Shown here piece by piece: positions 14,751 through 22,009 of a DNA stretch of 59,540 bases (positions are counted from its first letter, which is position 1; the number at the start of each line of letters is the position of its first letter). The stretch is from an uncultured Ellagibacter sp. GTDB lineage: Bacteria; Actinomycetota; Coriobacteriia; Coriobacteriales; Eggerthellaceae. The translations under genes were made by a program, and so were the position numbers. The DNA is taken from assembly GCF_934617235.1 (NCBI RefSeq), contig NZ_CAKTTZ010000008.1, positions 1-59,540 of the forward strand, written 5' to 3'. The notes under the pieces were generated by a model. That model searched no databases and had not been told where the DNA came from. It saw only the letters and a program-made list of their open reading frames with translations.

Positions 14751-15488
14751 ATGTTTCAACCGGTGGCCATAGCGCCTTCCATCCTTTCGGCTGACTTCAT
14801 GAACCTCGGCCGCGATATCCGCATGATCGAGCAGGCGGGCGCGGGCTACGTCCACGTCGACGTGATGGACGGGCATTTCGTCCCCAACCTCACCATGGGC
14901 GTTCCCGTGGTGAAGCAACTCGCGAAGCTGGCGAACATCCCGCTCGACGTGCATCTCATGATTGACAATCCGCTCGACGAGCTGCCGTGGTTTCTCGAAG
15001 CGGGTGCCGACATCGCGTGTGTGCACGCCGAGGTGCTCTATGGCGATGAGCTGCGCCTCGCGATTGATATGATCCACGACGCGGGTGCGAAGGCCGCTGT
15101 GGCGCTTAAGCCCCATACGCCTCCCGAGGTGCTCGAAGAGGTCATCGCGCGCCTCGACATGGTGCTCGTGATGAGCGTCGAGCCGGGCTTTTCCGGGCAA
15201 AGCTACATCGAAGGCAGCGAGGAGAAGGTCGCGGCCGTCGCCGAGATGGCGCGTGCGGTCGGCAACGACGCGCTCCTGATCGAGGTTGACGGCGGCGTGT
15301 CCGAGGCCACGGTCGAGCGCCTTACCGCGGCGGGCGCCGACGTGCTCGTGTGCGGCAGCGCTGTCTTCGGGGCGGACGATCCCGCAGCCGCGCTTGCTGC
15401 CGTGAAGGAGAAGGGCGATGCCGCGCGCGTGGCCGCCATCGAGGACGCGCAGGCTGAAGAAGCCCTTGCCGCCGAAGAGGAGATGTAG
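14751..15488 (+). CDS. rpe: ribulose-phosphate 3-epimerase
   Basis: 245 residues. It interconverts ribulose-5-phosphate and xylulose-5-phosphate in the pentose phosphate pathway. The TIM barrel carries APSILSADF, HVDVMDGHFVPNLTMG, DVHLMI, MSVEPGFSGQ and EVDGGV, with metal-binding His and Asp. AAGGAG lies 5 nt before the chosen ATG. A 25-residue Ala/Glu-rich tail extends beyond the usual end. The cysteine desulfurase gene follows by 3 bp. Confidence 0.96.
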   Translation: MFQPVAIAPSILSADFMNLGRDIRMIEQAGAGYVHVDVMDGHFVPNLTMGVPVVKQLAKLANIPLDVHLMIDNPLDELPWFLEAGADIACVHAEVLYGDELRLAIDMIHDAGAKAAVALKPHTPPEVLEEVIARLDMVLVMSVEPGFSGQSYIEGSEEKVAAVAEMARAVGNDALLIEVDGGVSEATVERLTAAGADVLVCGSAVFGADDPAAALAAVKEKGDAARVAAIEDAQAEEALAAEEEM

Positions 15489-15491
15489 GCA

Positions 15492-16703
15492 ATGCCCGCT
15501 ACTGTGAGTCCCGATTACGTGTACCTCGACTACGCCGCGACGGCGCCATTGTGCGAAGAGGCGCTCGAGGCCATGAAGCCCTATTTGACCTGCGGACGAG
15601 ACAACCTCGCCCTCAACATGAACGCGAACTCGCTTCATTCGCCGGGCCGTGCCGCCTTCGAAGCGCTCGAATCTGCGCGCAAGTCGATCGCTCGCGACAT
15701 CGGCGCGTCCCGCCCGAGCGAGGTCATCTTCACGTCGGGCTCCACCGAGTCCGACGACACGGTGCTTTTGGGCGTCGCTCCCGCTGCTGCCGAGGCGCGC
15801 CGCGTGGCCTCGGGCTCGTTCACGCCGCACGTCATCGTGTCGGATATCGAGCATGAGGCGGTGCTCATGCCCGCGAAGCGCCTCGAACAGCAGGGATTTC
15901 GCGTGACGCGCCTGCGACCCGATTCCCGCGGCTTCGTCACCGCCGACGCGCTTGCAGGCGCGATCGACGCTGACGCGGTGCTCGTGTCCGTACAGGCGGC
16001 GAACTCCGAGCTCGGCAGCATCGAGCCGGTGCGCGAGCTTGCCGCCATCGCGCATGCCCATGGCGCGCTCTTCCACGTCGATGCGACCCAGGCCTTGGGG
16101 AAGATGCCCCTTGACGTGGGTGAATGGGACGTCGATGCCGCATCGTTTTCCGCACACAAGGTCGGCGGCCCGAAGGGCATCGGCGCGCTGTACCTGAGGG
16201 CGCGTACCCCGCTTGCGGCGTTCCAGCTCGGAGGCGGGCAGGAGGCGGGCCGGCGCTCGGGCACGCAAAACGTCATGGGTGCGGCGGGTTTCGCCGCCGC
16301 CTGCCATGCGGTCTGTGCGATGGAGCCTGAGGAATCCGCACGCCTGCGCGAGCTGCGCGATGAGCTCTACGAGAAGCTTTCCCAGGTGCCGGGCGTGCGC
16401 CCGACGGTCGATGTCCCGCGCGGATCGCAAGACTTCCTGCCGAACATCGTGCACGTGATCGTGCGCGACCTCGAAAGCGAGACGCTTATCCTGCGCCTTG
16501 ACATGAAGGGCTTCGGCGTGTCGGGAGGATCGGCTTGTTCGTCCCATTCGCTTGAGCCGAGCCACGTGCTGCGCTCGATCGGCGTGGAAGGCGACGACGC
16601 TTACGGTGCGCTGCGCATCTCGATGGGGCGCTACACGACCTCTGATGATATCGATAGGTTCCTCATCGCCTTCGACGAGGCCCTCAACTGGAATCGGGGT
16701 TAG
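15492..16703 (+). CDS. cysteine desulfurase, NifS/IscS family
   Basis: 403 residues. PLP enzyme that takes sulfur from cysteine for Fe-S clusters or tRNA thiolation. It begins with YLDYAATAPLCEEALEAM; SGSTESDD is the cofactor phosphate region; SFSAHKVGGPKGIGALY holds the PLP lysine; GGSACSSHSLEPSHVL holds the persulfide cysteine on the active loop. No IscU or SufU gene is adjacent. It sits in a tight block with rpe upstream (3 bp) and a PHP phosphatase downstream (7 bp). Confidence 0.93.
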   Translation: MPATVSPDYVYLDYAATAPLCEEALEAMKPYLTCGRDNLALNMNANSLHSPGRAAFEALESARKSIARDIGASRPSEVIFTSGSTESDDTVLLGVAPAAAEARRVASGSFTPHVIVSDIEHEAVLMPAKRLEQQGFRVTRLRPDSRGFVTADALAGAIDADAVLVSVQAANSELGSIEPVRELAAIAHAHGALFHVDATQALGKMPLDVGEWDVDAASFSAHKVGGPKGIGALYLRARTPLAAFQLGGGQEAGRRSGTQNVMGAAGFAAACHAVCAMEPEESARLRELRDELYEKLSQVPGVRPTVDVPRGSQDFLPNIVHVIVRDLESETLILRLDMKGFGVSGGSACSSHSLEPSHVLRSIGVEGDDAYGALRISMGRYTTSDDIDRFLIAFDEALNWNRG

Positions 16704-16710
16704 TGCGCCT

Positions 16711-17526
16711 ATGATGCCGCTCGTGAACACGCATTCCCACACGGCGCTCTGCGGACACGGCCAGGGCACGGTGGCCGAACTCGTCGCCGCAGCCGACGCG
16801 GCGGGGATCGAGGTGCTCGCCGTAACGGAGCACTTCCCGCTTTCGGGCGCTTTCGACCCGCGCGGAGACGAGGCCATGCCCCGCGCGTCCGTTGCAGGCT
16901 ATCTTGCCGACATCGATCGCGCCCGCGCGGAGTGCCCGCACATGACCATCCTCTCGGGATGCGAGATGGACTGGCTTGGAGCGGCGGAGGATCGCACGCC
17001 AGCCGAGCGCGACACCTCGCGTTTCGACGTGGTGTTGGGCTCGGTGCACTTCCTTGGCACCTGGGGCATCGACAACGAGGACATCGAAGGCCCGTGGCTT
17101 GAGCCGGGCGCCCCCGACCGCATCTGGCGTCAATACGTGGACGAATGGTGCGCAATGGCGGCCTCGCCCGACCGTTTCGATGTTCTCTCCCATCCTGACC
17201 TGCCGAAAAAGCTCGGTCACTTCCCAACCTACCCCTTAGAGCCCCTCTATGAGCGCATGGCGGAAGCGGCGCGCGCGGGCGGGCGCATGGTCGAGGTGAA
17301 CACGGCGGGCGCGGTGAAGCGCTGCGCCGAGATGTACCCGACGCTTACCTTGCTCGCCGCGTTTCGCCGCGCGGGCGTGCCATGCACCGTGGGCACTGAC
17401 GCGCATAAGCCCGCCGATGTCGCCTTCGGCATCCGCGAGGCATACGAGCTCATGGCGCGCGCAGGTTATGATTGCGTGACGATTCCCCTGGGGCATGGCG
17501 AGCGGCGGGAGCTGCCGATACAATAA
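16711..17526 (+). CDS. PHP-domain phosphatase, histidinol-phosphatase-like
   Basis: 271 residues. It begins NTHSHTALCGHG, the first metal motif of the PHP fold, followed by AVTEHFPL, EMDWLG, GSVHFLG, DVLSHPDLPKK, VEVNTAG and GTDAHKP, so all expected His/Asp metal ligands are present. The family includes HisK-type histidinol phosphatases and other phosphoesterases; no other his gene is near, so the substrate is uncertain. The start is chosen at the first of two adjacent ATGs; no strong ribosome site is visible, which suggests coupling to the upstream gene. Confidence 0.85.
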   Translation: MMPLVNTHSHTALCGHGQGTVAELVAAADAAGIEVLAVTEHFPLSGAFDPRGDEAMPRASVAGYLADIDRARAECPHMTILSGCEMDWLGAAEDRTPAERDTSRFDVVLGSVHFLGTWGIDNEDIEGPWLEPGAPDRIWRQYVDEWCAMAASPDRFDVLSHPDLPKKLGHFPTYPLEPLYERMAEAARAGGRMVEVNTAGAVKRCAEMYPTLTLLAAFRRAGVPCTVGTDAHKPADVAFGIREAYELMARAGYDCVTIPLGHGERRELPIQ

Positions 17527-17568
17527 AGGGCAGGAAACCTCGCTCGAACGCATAAGGAGGATGTGAAC

Positions 17569-18459
17569 ATGGCTTCTGCAAAACCTGAAACGGGACTGAG
17601 CAAACGCGCATCCGGGCCCCTGTCCAAGAAGGAGAGGACCTTAAGCGTAGGCGCCTTGGAAGCGGCGCTGTTCAGAACCTTCCCGAAAGAAGACGTTGAA
17701 GACTGGGACCGCGCGGGCCTTACGGTGGGTGATCCGTCGCGCCAGGTCACGCGCGTGGCGGTGGCACTCGACCCCACGGTTGCGGCGATTCACGAGGCGG
17801 CATCGCGCGGGGCGAACGTGCTTGTGACGCACCATCCCGCATTCCTCGATCCGCCAAGCGAGTTCAAACCCGGCACGTCTGCGGCGGTGTCGCCGGGCGC
17901 GGTAGTGTGGGCCGCCATCGAGTCGGGCGTCGCGGTGATGTCGTTTCATACCGGCCTCGACGCAAGCCCGCTTGCCGCGCGCATGCTGCCCAACATGCTC
18001 TCGCTCGATTGGTCCGGGCGTGTGCTCGTGCCGTGCCCTTCAGGGCCCGATCGCGGATACGGCCAGCTCTGCTCGGTGCGACAAGACGACGCACCGATGA
18101 CGCTTGAGAAGCTCGCTGCTCGTTGCACTTCGGTGTTTGCGCAGGTCCCGCGCGTGTGGGGCGATTTCGACCGCGAGATCAAGAGCGTTGCCACCTATAC
18201 GGGGTCGTGCGGCAGCATCGTTTCCGCCTGCCTGCGCGAGCACGTGGATTGCCTCATTTGCGGCGAGGTGAAATACCATGCGGCGCTTGACGCGTCCGCG
18301 GCGGGGCTCGCCATCATCGACATGGGGCACGACACTACCGAGCTGCCCTTCACCGGCGTGCTTGCGGATGCGGTGGCGGGCGCGGGCGTTCCTGCAGATT
18401 GCATCGAGGTCATCGATCAAAGCGGCAATTGGTCCCACCCTGAATCGACCAGGTTGTAA
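17569..18459 (+). CDS. Nif3-like dinuclear metal centre protein (GTP cyclohydrolase I type 2 family)
   Basis: 296 residues; ATG with AAGGAGG 7 nt upstream (a GTG 6 bp earlier is too close to it). Features are WDRAGLTVGDPS, the metal-binding LVTHHPAFLDPP, SFHTGLDASP, YTGSCGSIV, CGEVKYHAALDA and DMGHDTTELP, as in the DUF34/NIF3 family with two bound metals. The physiological reaction is not settled. The next gene encodes a zinc-ribbon coiled-coil protein, a very common partner of Nif3 in Gram-positive bacteria, suggesting a shared role. Confidence 0.92.
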   Translation: MASAKPETGLSKRASGPLSKKERTLSVGALEAALFRTFPKEDVEDWDRAGLTVGDPSRQVTRVAVALDPTVAAIHEAASRGANVLVTHHPAFLDPPSEFKPGTSAAVSPGAVVWAAIESGVAVMSFHTGLDASPLAARMLPNMLSLDWSGRVLVPCPSGPDRGYGQLCSVRQDDAPMTLEKLAARCTSVFAQVPRVWGDFDREIKSVATYTGSCGSIVSACLREHVDCLICGEVKYHAALDASAAGLAIIDMGHDTTELPFTGVLADAVAGAGVPADCIEVIDQSGNWSHPESTRL

Positions 18460-18507
18460 AATAACGTATGGCAAACATTGAACACAAGGGAAGCGCGAGG
18501 TAAACGC

Positions 18508-19230
18508 ATGCAGGTCAAAGACGAAGACGTCTCCACGCTCATCGAGTTGCAACACAACGACATGGAGCTTCTGCGCGTACAGAAGGAAATCGCCGATCTT
18601 CCGCAGCGAAAGACCATTGTCGCCGCGCGCAAGAAGATCAAGGCTATCGAAGAGAAGCAGGAAACGGTGGGGAAGCTTCGCGCAAAGGCCGAGGACAAGC
18701 TCGCCGCTATCTCTGAGGAAGACGGCAAGCTCGCCGCCAAACAGGAGGATGCGCAGAAGGCGGTCGATTCGGCGTCTGGCTACCGCGACGTCGAGGCGCA
18801 CACGCGAGAGATGGACGGCTACGCGAAACGCCGCGCCACGCTTGAAGAGGATCTTGCGGCGGTTGACGCCGAGTTAGACAAGATTTCCGCTGTTGAAAAG
18901 CAGATTTCGGCGGCGCTTTCCCAGCTGCGGGAGGAAGAGTCCGCTGCAACTGCCGAATTCCAGGCGCAGGGGGGCGAGCTGAAGAAGCAGGAAGCGGAAC
19001 TTGCCGCATCGCACGACAAGATCGCAGCGAACCTGCCCGCCGACCTTAAGGCGCGCTACGATCGTGCGGCGAAGCATTGCGGGGGAGTGGCGGTCGCCCT
19101 TCTTCGCGATAACGCCTGCGGAGCCTGCCGTGCCACCATCGAGCAGGGCCGCCTGATCGACATCAAGGCGCATGCGCCGCTCGGTGAGTGTCCTAACTGT
19201 AAGCGTCTGCTGATCGTGCTTCCGTCGTAA
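18508..19230 (+). CDS. coiled-coil protein with C-terminal C4 zinc ribbon
   Basis: 240 residues starting at MQVKDEDVSTL, after GCGAGG. Residues about 15-175 are rich in Glu, Lys, Ala and Gln heptads and should form a long coiled coil; the C-terminus has a zinc ribbon with CGAC and CPNC knuckles (about 205-232). The family follows nif3 in many Actinobacteria and Firmicutes; a nucleic-acid or chaperone-like role has been suggested but is unproven. It closes the rpe-to-zinc-ribbon block and is followed by two terminators. Confidence 0.88.
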   Translation: MQVKDEDVSTLIELQHNDMELLRVQKEIADLPQRKTIVAARKKIKAIEEKQETVGKLRAKAEDKLAAISEEDGKLAAKQEDAQKAVDSASGYRDVEAHTREMDGYAKRRATLEEDLAAVDAELDKISAVEKQISAALSQLREEESAATAEFQAQGGELKKQEAELAASHDKIAANLPADLKARYDRAAKHCGGVAVALLRDNACGACRATIEQGRLIDIKAHAPLGECPNCKRLLIVLPS

Positions 19231-19234
19231 GGGT

Positions 19235-19268
19235 GCGGGGGCGTTCCTTCCAAATGGAGCGCCCCCGC
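19235..19268 (+). terminator. strong hairpin after the zinc-ribbon gene
   Basis: A 13-bp stem (GCGGGGGCGTTCC / GGAGCGCCCCCGC, one G-T pair) starts 4 bp after the stop. The following T-tract is weak, so termination may be completed at the next hairpin. Confidence 0.65.
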
Positions 19269-19292
19269 TTTCACCCTCTTTCCCCCAAACCC

Positions 19293-19323
19293 AAAAAAGC
19301 CCGCGGATGCGGGCTTGTTTCTT
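19293..19323. terminator. bidirectional terminator between convergent genes
   Basis: AAGCCCGC-GGAT-GCGGGCTT, with A6 on its left and a T-rich stretch on its right. It serves both the rightward zinc-ribbon unit and leftward rpmB. Confidence 0.75.
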
Positions 19324-19365
19324 GGTGCCAAATGGCAAATCGGTCGAACAGACCGAGGTGCGGCT

Positions 19366-19557
19366 TTACGCGCGCTCGACCTTGCCGGCCTTCATGCAGC
19401 TGGTGCAGACGTTGGCCTTGCGGACGCGGCCCTTCTCGTCGCGGATGGTGACCTTCTGGATGTTAGGACGGAACATGCGGTTGGTCACTCGATGGGAGTG
19501 GCTCACGCTACGACCGAAAGACGGTGCCTTGCCGCAAACTTCGCAAATCTTCGACAT
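19366..19557 (-). CDS. rpmB: 50S ribosomal protein L28, zinc-binding form
   Basis: 63 residues from MSKICEVCGKAPSFG. Two CxxC pairs (CEVC and CTSC) make this the zinc-binding (C+) version. The start at 19557 has GGAG about 9 nt upstream; an ATG 9 bp earlier is less likely. It is divergent from the asp23-fakA pair, an arrangement also found in Firmicutes. Confidence 0.97.
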   Translation of the reverse strand: MSKICEVCGKAPSFGRSVSHSHRVTNRMFRPNIQKVTIRDEKGRVRKANVCTSCMKAGKVERA

Positions 19558-19776
19558 AATTCTCAACTCCGTGTACGTGCCGGTTAAAAACCGTTGATGA
19601 CAAAAAAGCCTAACTACTATATCACAAAGAGACAGTTCGGTTCAAGGACTTTTCGTGTGTAATAGCTACCGCTGGGTTCTCGCAGCTATCGTGCGTACAT
19701 TTCCTTGCGCTATACTGCCTTTTTGGATGATTACGCGCGGGCGGTCAGGCTTCGCGCGTGTTGCGAAAGGAGCATT

Positions 19777-20124
19777 ATGAGCACAACGATTCCTGGCAAC
19801 CTGCATGTTGCCAACGACGTTCTGGCCGACATGGTCGGCAACGCGGCTCTCGAATGCTACGGCGTCGTCGGCATGGCGGCTCCGAACGCCGTCGACGGCA
19901 TCGCGAAGATCCTGCCCGCCTCGCGCCTGCGCCGCGGCGTGGTCGTTTCAAGCACTGAAGCCGGGGTCCACGTCGAACTCTACGTCGTCATTGAATACGG
20001 CACGAACATCAGCGCCGTTTCCCAGAACCTTGTCGACCAGGTCACGTTCGCGCTCAAGGAATATGCGCGCGTTCCGCTCGACGGCGTCGAGGTCCACGTA
20101 CAAGGCGTGAAGGTCCGCAAGTAG
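19777..20124 (+). CDS. Asp23/Gls24 family envelope stress protein
   Basis: 115 residues; ATG after GAAAGGAG. The N-terminal part NDVLADMVGNAALECYGVVG and VELYVVIEYGTNI match the Asp23/YloU family. Small proteins of this type associate with the membrane and fatty-acid or envelope metabolism. It is directly upstream of fakA, the same pairing as yloU-yloV in Bacillus. Confidence 0.92.
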   Translation: MSTTIPGNLHVANDVLADMVGNAALECYGVVGMAAPNAVDGIAKILPASRLRRGVVVSSTEAGVHVELYVVIEYGTNISAVSQNLVDQVTFALKEYARVPLDGVEVHVQGVKVRK

Positions 20125-20189
20125 CATCGTTTTCGGCGGACGCGCGTCTTTGCGATGTGCCTCCCGCTTGGTAAGGAGATAGTTCCACC

Positions 20190-21824
20190 ATGTCACAAAC
20201 CTATACCGGATCAGACGTTCTTGCCGCGATCGCTTCTGCTTCCGCCCAGCTCAGCGAGCGTAAAGAGGAAATCAACCGCCTGAATGTCTTCCCCGTTCCC
20301 GATGGCGACACCGGCACGAACATGTCGCTTACGCTGAAGTCGGTCGTCGACAACATCGCGAAGCTTCCCGCAAACGCGGGCATAGCCGAGGTTCGTCGCG
20401 CCATCACCACGGGCGCGCTCATGGGCGCTCGCGGGAACTCCGGCGTCATCACCTCGCAAATTCTTCGCGGCCTGTGCGAAGGGTGTGCGGAAGCCGACGA
20501 GGTTTCCACCGCGACGATCGATGCGGCGTTCGCCCGTGCGGTCGAGGTCGCTTTCCAGGCGGTGCGCAAGCCGGTCGAGGGCACTATCCTCACGGTGGTG
20601 AAGGATATGGCCGCGGCTGCTAAGCATGCGCGCAAGAAGAAGCTTTCTGTTGACGAGGCGCTCGAGGCCATCGTCGAGGAAGGCTACGCGTCGGTGAAGC
20701 GCACGCCCGACCTGCTTCCGGTGCTCAAAGAGAACGGCGTTGTCGATGCCGGCGGTTTCGGCCTTGCCATCTTGGCCGACGCGTTCACCGCGGCGCTGCT
20801 CGGTAAGTCCGGCCCCCTTGGCGATGAGCTTGCGCTCGCGCGTGCCGGCGCTGCCCCGAAGGTTGCGATCGAGCAGATCAATGACTGGGAGGGCTCCAAG
20901 TACACCTACTGCAACGAGTTCCTCGTCGATTCCGACACGCTCGACAAGGACGAGGCGCTCGATTTCTTGTCCACCATGGGCGACTGCGAGCTGTGCGTGG
21001 GCGAGAAACCCAAGTTCAAGGTGCATGTGCATTCCAACACGCCCGACAAGGTGCTCCACTACTTCCTTGAGCGCGGCCAGATTTCCGAGGTCTTCATCCA
21101 CAACATGAAGCTTCAAAGCGTCGAGCGCAACGAGAAGCTCGCCGCCGAGGAGCAGGCTGAACGCAAGCCGCTCGGTTTCGTGGCGGTCGCTGCCGGTGAG
21201 GGCATGGCGAAGATTCTCAAGAGCCTGGGCGTCGATGTTGTGGTGTCGGGCGGGCAGACCATGAACCCCTCCACGAAGGACCTGCTCGATGCGGTGGAGC
21301 GCGTGAATGCCGACGCCGTCATCATCCTGCCGAACAACTCCAACATTATCATGGCCGCTCAAAGCGCCGCCGGCTTGTCCGAGGTGCCGTGCGCCGTCGT
21401 TCCCACGAAGAGCGTGCCCCAGGCATTCTCGGCGATGTTCAGCATCGATGAGACCGCCTCGCTCGAAGAGAACGTCGAGAGCATGACGAGCGCCTTCGCT
21501 GACACGAAGACTGGCGAGGTCACCACGGCGATCAAGGATTCCAAGGACGCTCACGACAACCCCATCCACAACGGCGACGTCATCGGCATCGCCGACGGGT
21601 CGATCGAAGCTGTCGGCACGAGTGTGGAAGACGTCGTGATGTCGCTGCTCGACACCATGGAAGCCGAAGACGCCGACACGCTGACGCTGCTTGCGGGCGA
21701 GGATTTCTCGGACGAGCGCATGAGCGCGCTTGTGGAACGCATCGAAGAGCGCTTCGACGAGCTGGAGGTCGACGCGCAGCGCGGTGAGCAGCCGCTCTAC
21801 CCGATCGTGTTCTCCGTGGAATAG
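20190..21824 (+). CDS. fakA: DAK2-domain fatty acid kinase subunit FakA-like (YloV family)
   Basis: 544 residues; AAGGAG precedes the ATG. The N-terminal DAK2 domain (1-200) shows NVFPVPDGDTGTNMSLT, the Asp-rich Mg-ATP site, and ARGNSGVITSQI; a middle and C-terminal FakA-type region follows (HVHSNTPDKVL, VSGGQTMNPST, LPNNSNI). With a FakB fatty-acid-binding partner (not in this window) the family phosphorylates exogenous fatty acids to acyl phosphate, the substrate of PlsY and product of PlsX, both encoded in the window. It probably shares an operon with asp23. Confidence 0.92.
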   Translation: MSQTYTGSDVLAAIASASAQLSERKEEINRLNVFPVPDGDTGTNMSLTLKSVVDNIAKLPANAGIAEVRRAITTGALMGARGNSGVITSQILRGLCEGCAEADEVSTATIDAAFARAVEVAFQAVRKPVEGTILTVVKDMAAAAKHARKKKLSVDEALEAIVEEGYASVKRTPDLLPVLKENGVVDAGGFGLAILADAFTAALLGKSGPLGDELALARAGAAPKVAIEQINDWEGSKYTYCNEFLVDSDTLDKDEALDFLSTMGDCELCVGEKPKFKVHVHSNTPDKVLHYFLERGQISEVFIHNMKLQSVERNEKLAAEEQAERKPLGFVAVAAGEGMAKILKSLGVDVVVSGGQTMNPSTKDLLDAVERVNADAVIILPNNSNIIMAAQSAAGLSEVPCAVVPTKSVPQAFSAMFSIDETASLEENVESMTSAFADTKTGEVTTAIKDSKDAHDNPIHNGDVIGIADGSIEAVGTSVEDVVMSLLDTMEAEDADTLTLLAGEDFSDERMSALVERIEERFDELEVDAQRGEQPLYPIVFSVE

Positions 21825-21847
21825 GCTAGCTTTTCCAGCTCGTTTCA

Positions 21848-21964
21848 GCCGAGGCTGGCGAAGCATCGTCGTGCTCAGACAGTCCTGCTTTGGCGAACAG
21901 CCCACCGGGCTGTTCGCGTCGTGCGGAACTGCGCGCGACGAAGCCCCGCCAGCCTCGGCTTTTT
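21848..21964 (+). ncRNA. multi-branched structured element ending in a U-tract
   Basis: A 13-bp perfect outer stem (21848-21860 with 21947-21959) encloses a perfect 11-bp hairpin (21893-21917, loop ACC) and two weaker helices (AAGCA/TGCTT, 21861-21890; GTCG/CGAC, 21918-21939). The outer stem is followed at once by TTTTT. It starts 23 bp after the fakA stop and ends about 45 bp before recG. It may be an elaborate terminator, a structured 3' UTR or an independent RNA. Confidence 0.5.
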
Positions 21965-22009
21965 CGTGGCTGAAGCGGGGCCGGTCGATTTTAATTGCGA
22001 GAGGATATT

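Noticed and set aside
14685..16877. Very long open frame antisense to rpe and the cysteine desulfurase gene
   Set aside because: It has biased His/Arg composition, no ribosome site, no domain, and lies opposite clearly conserved genes; it is a high-GC shadow frame. The same applies to long frames opposite fakA, recG and sstT.
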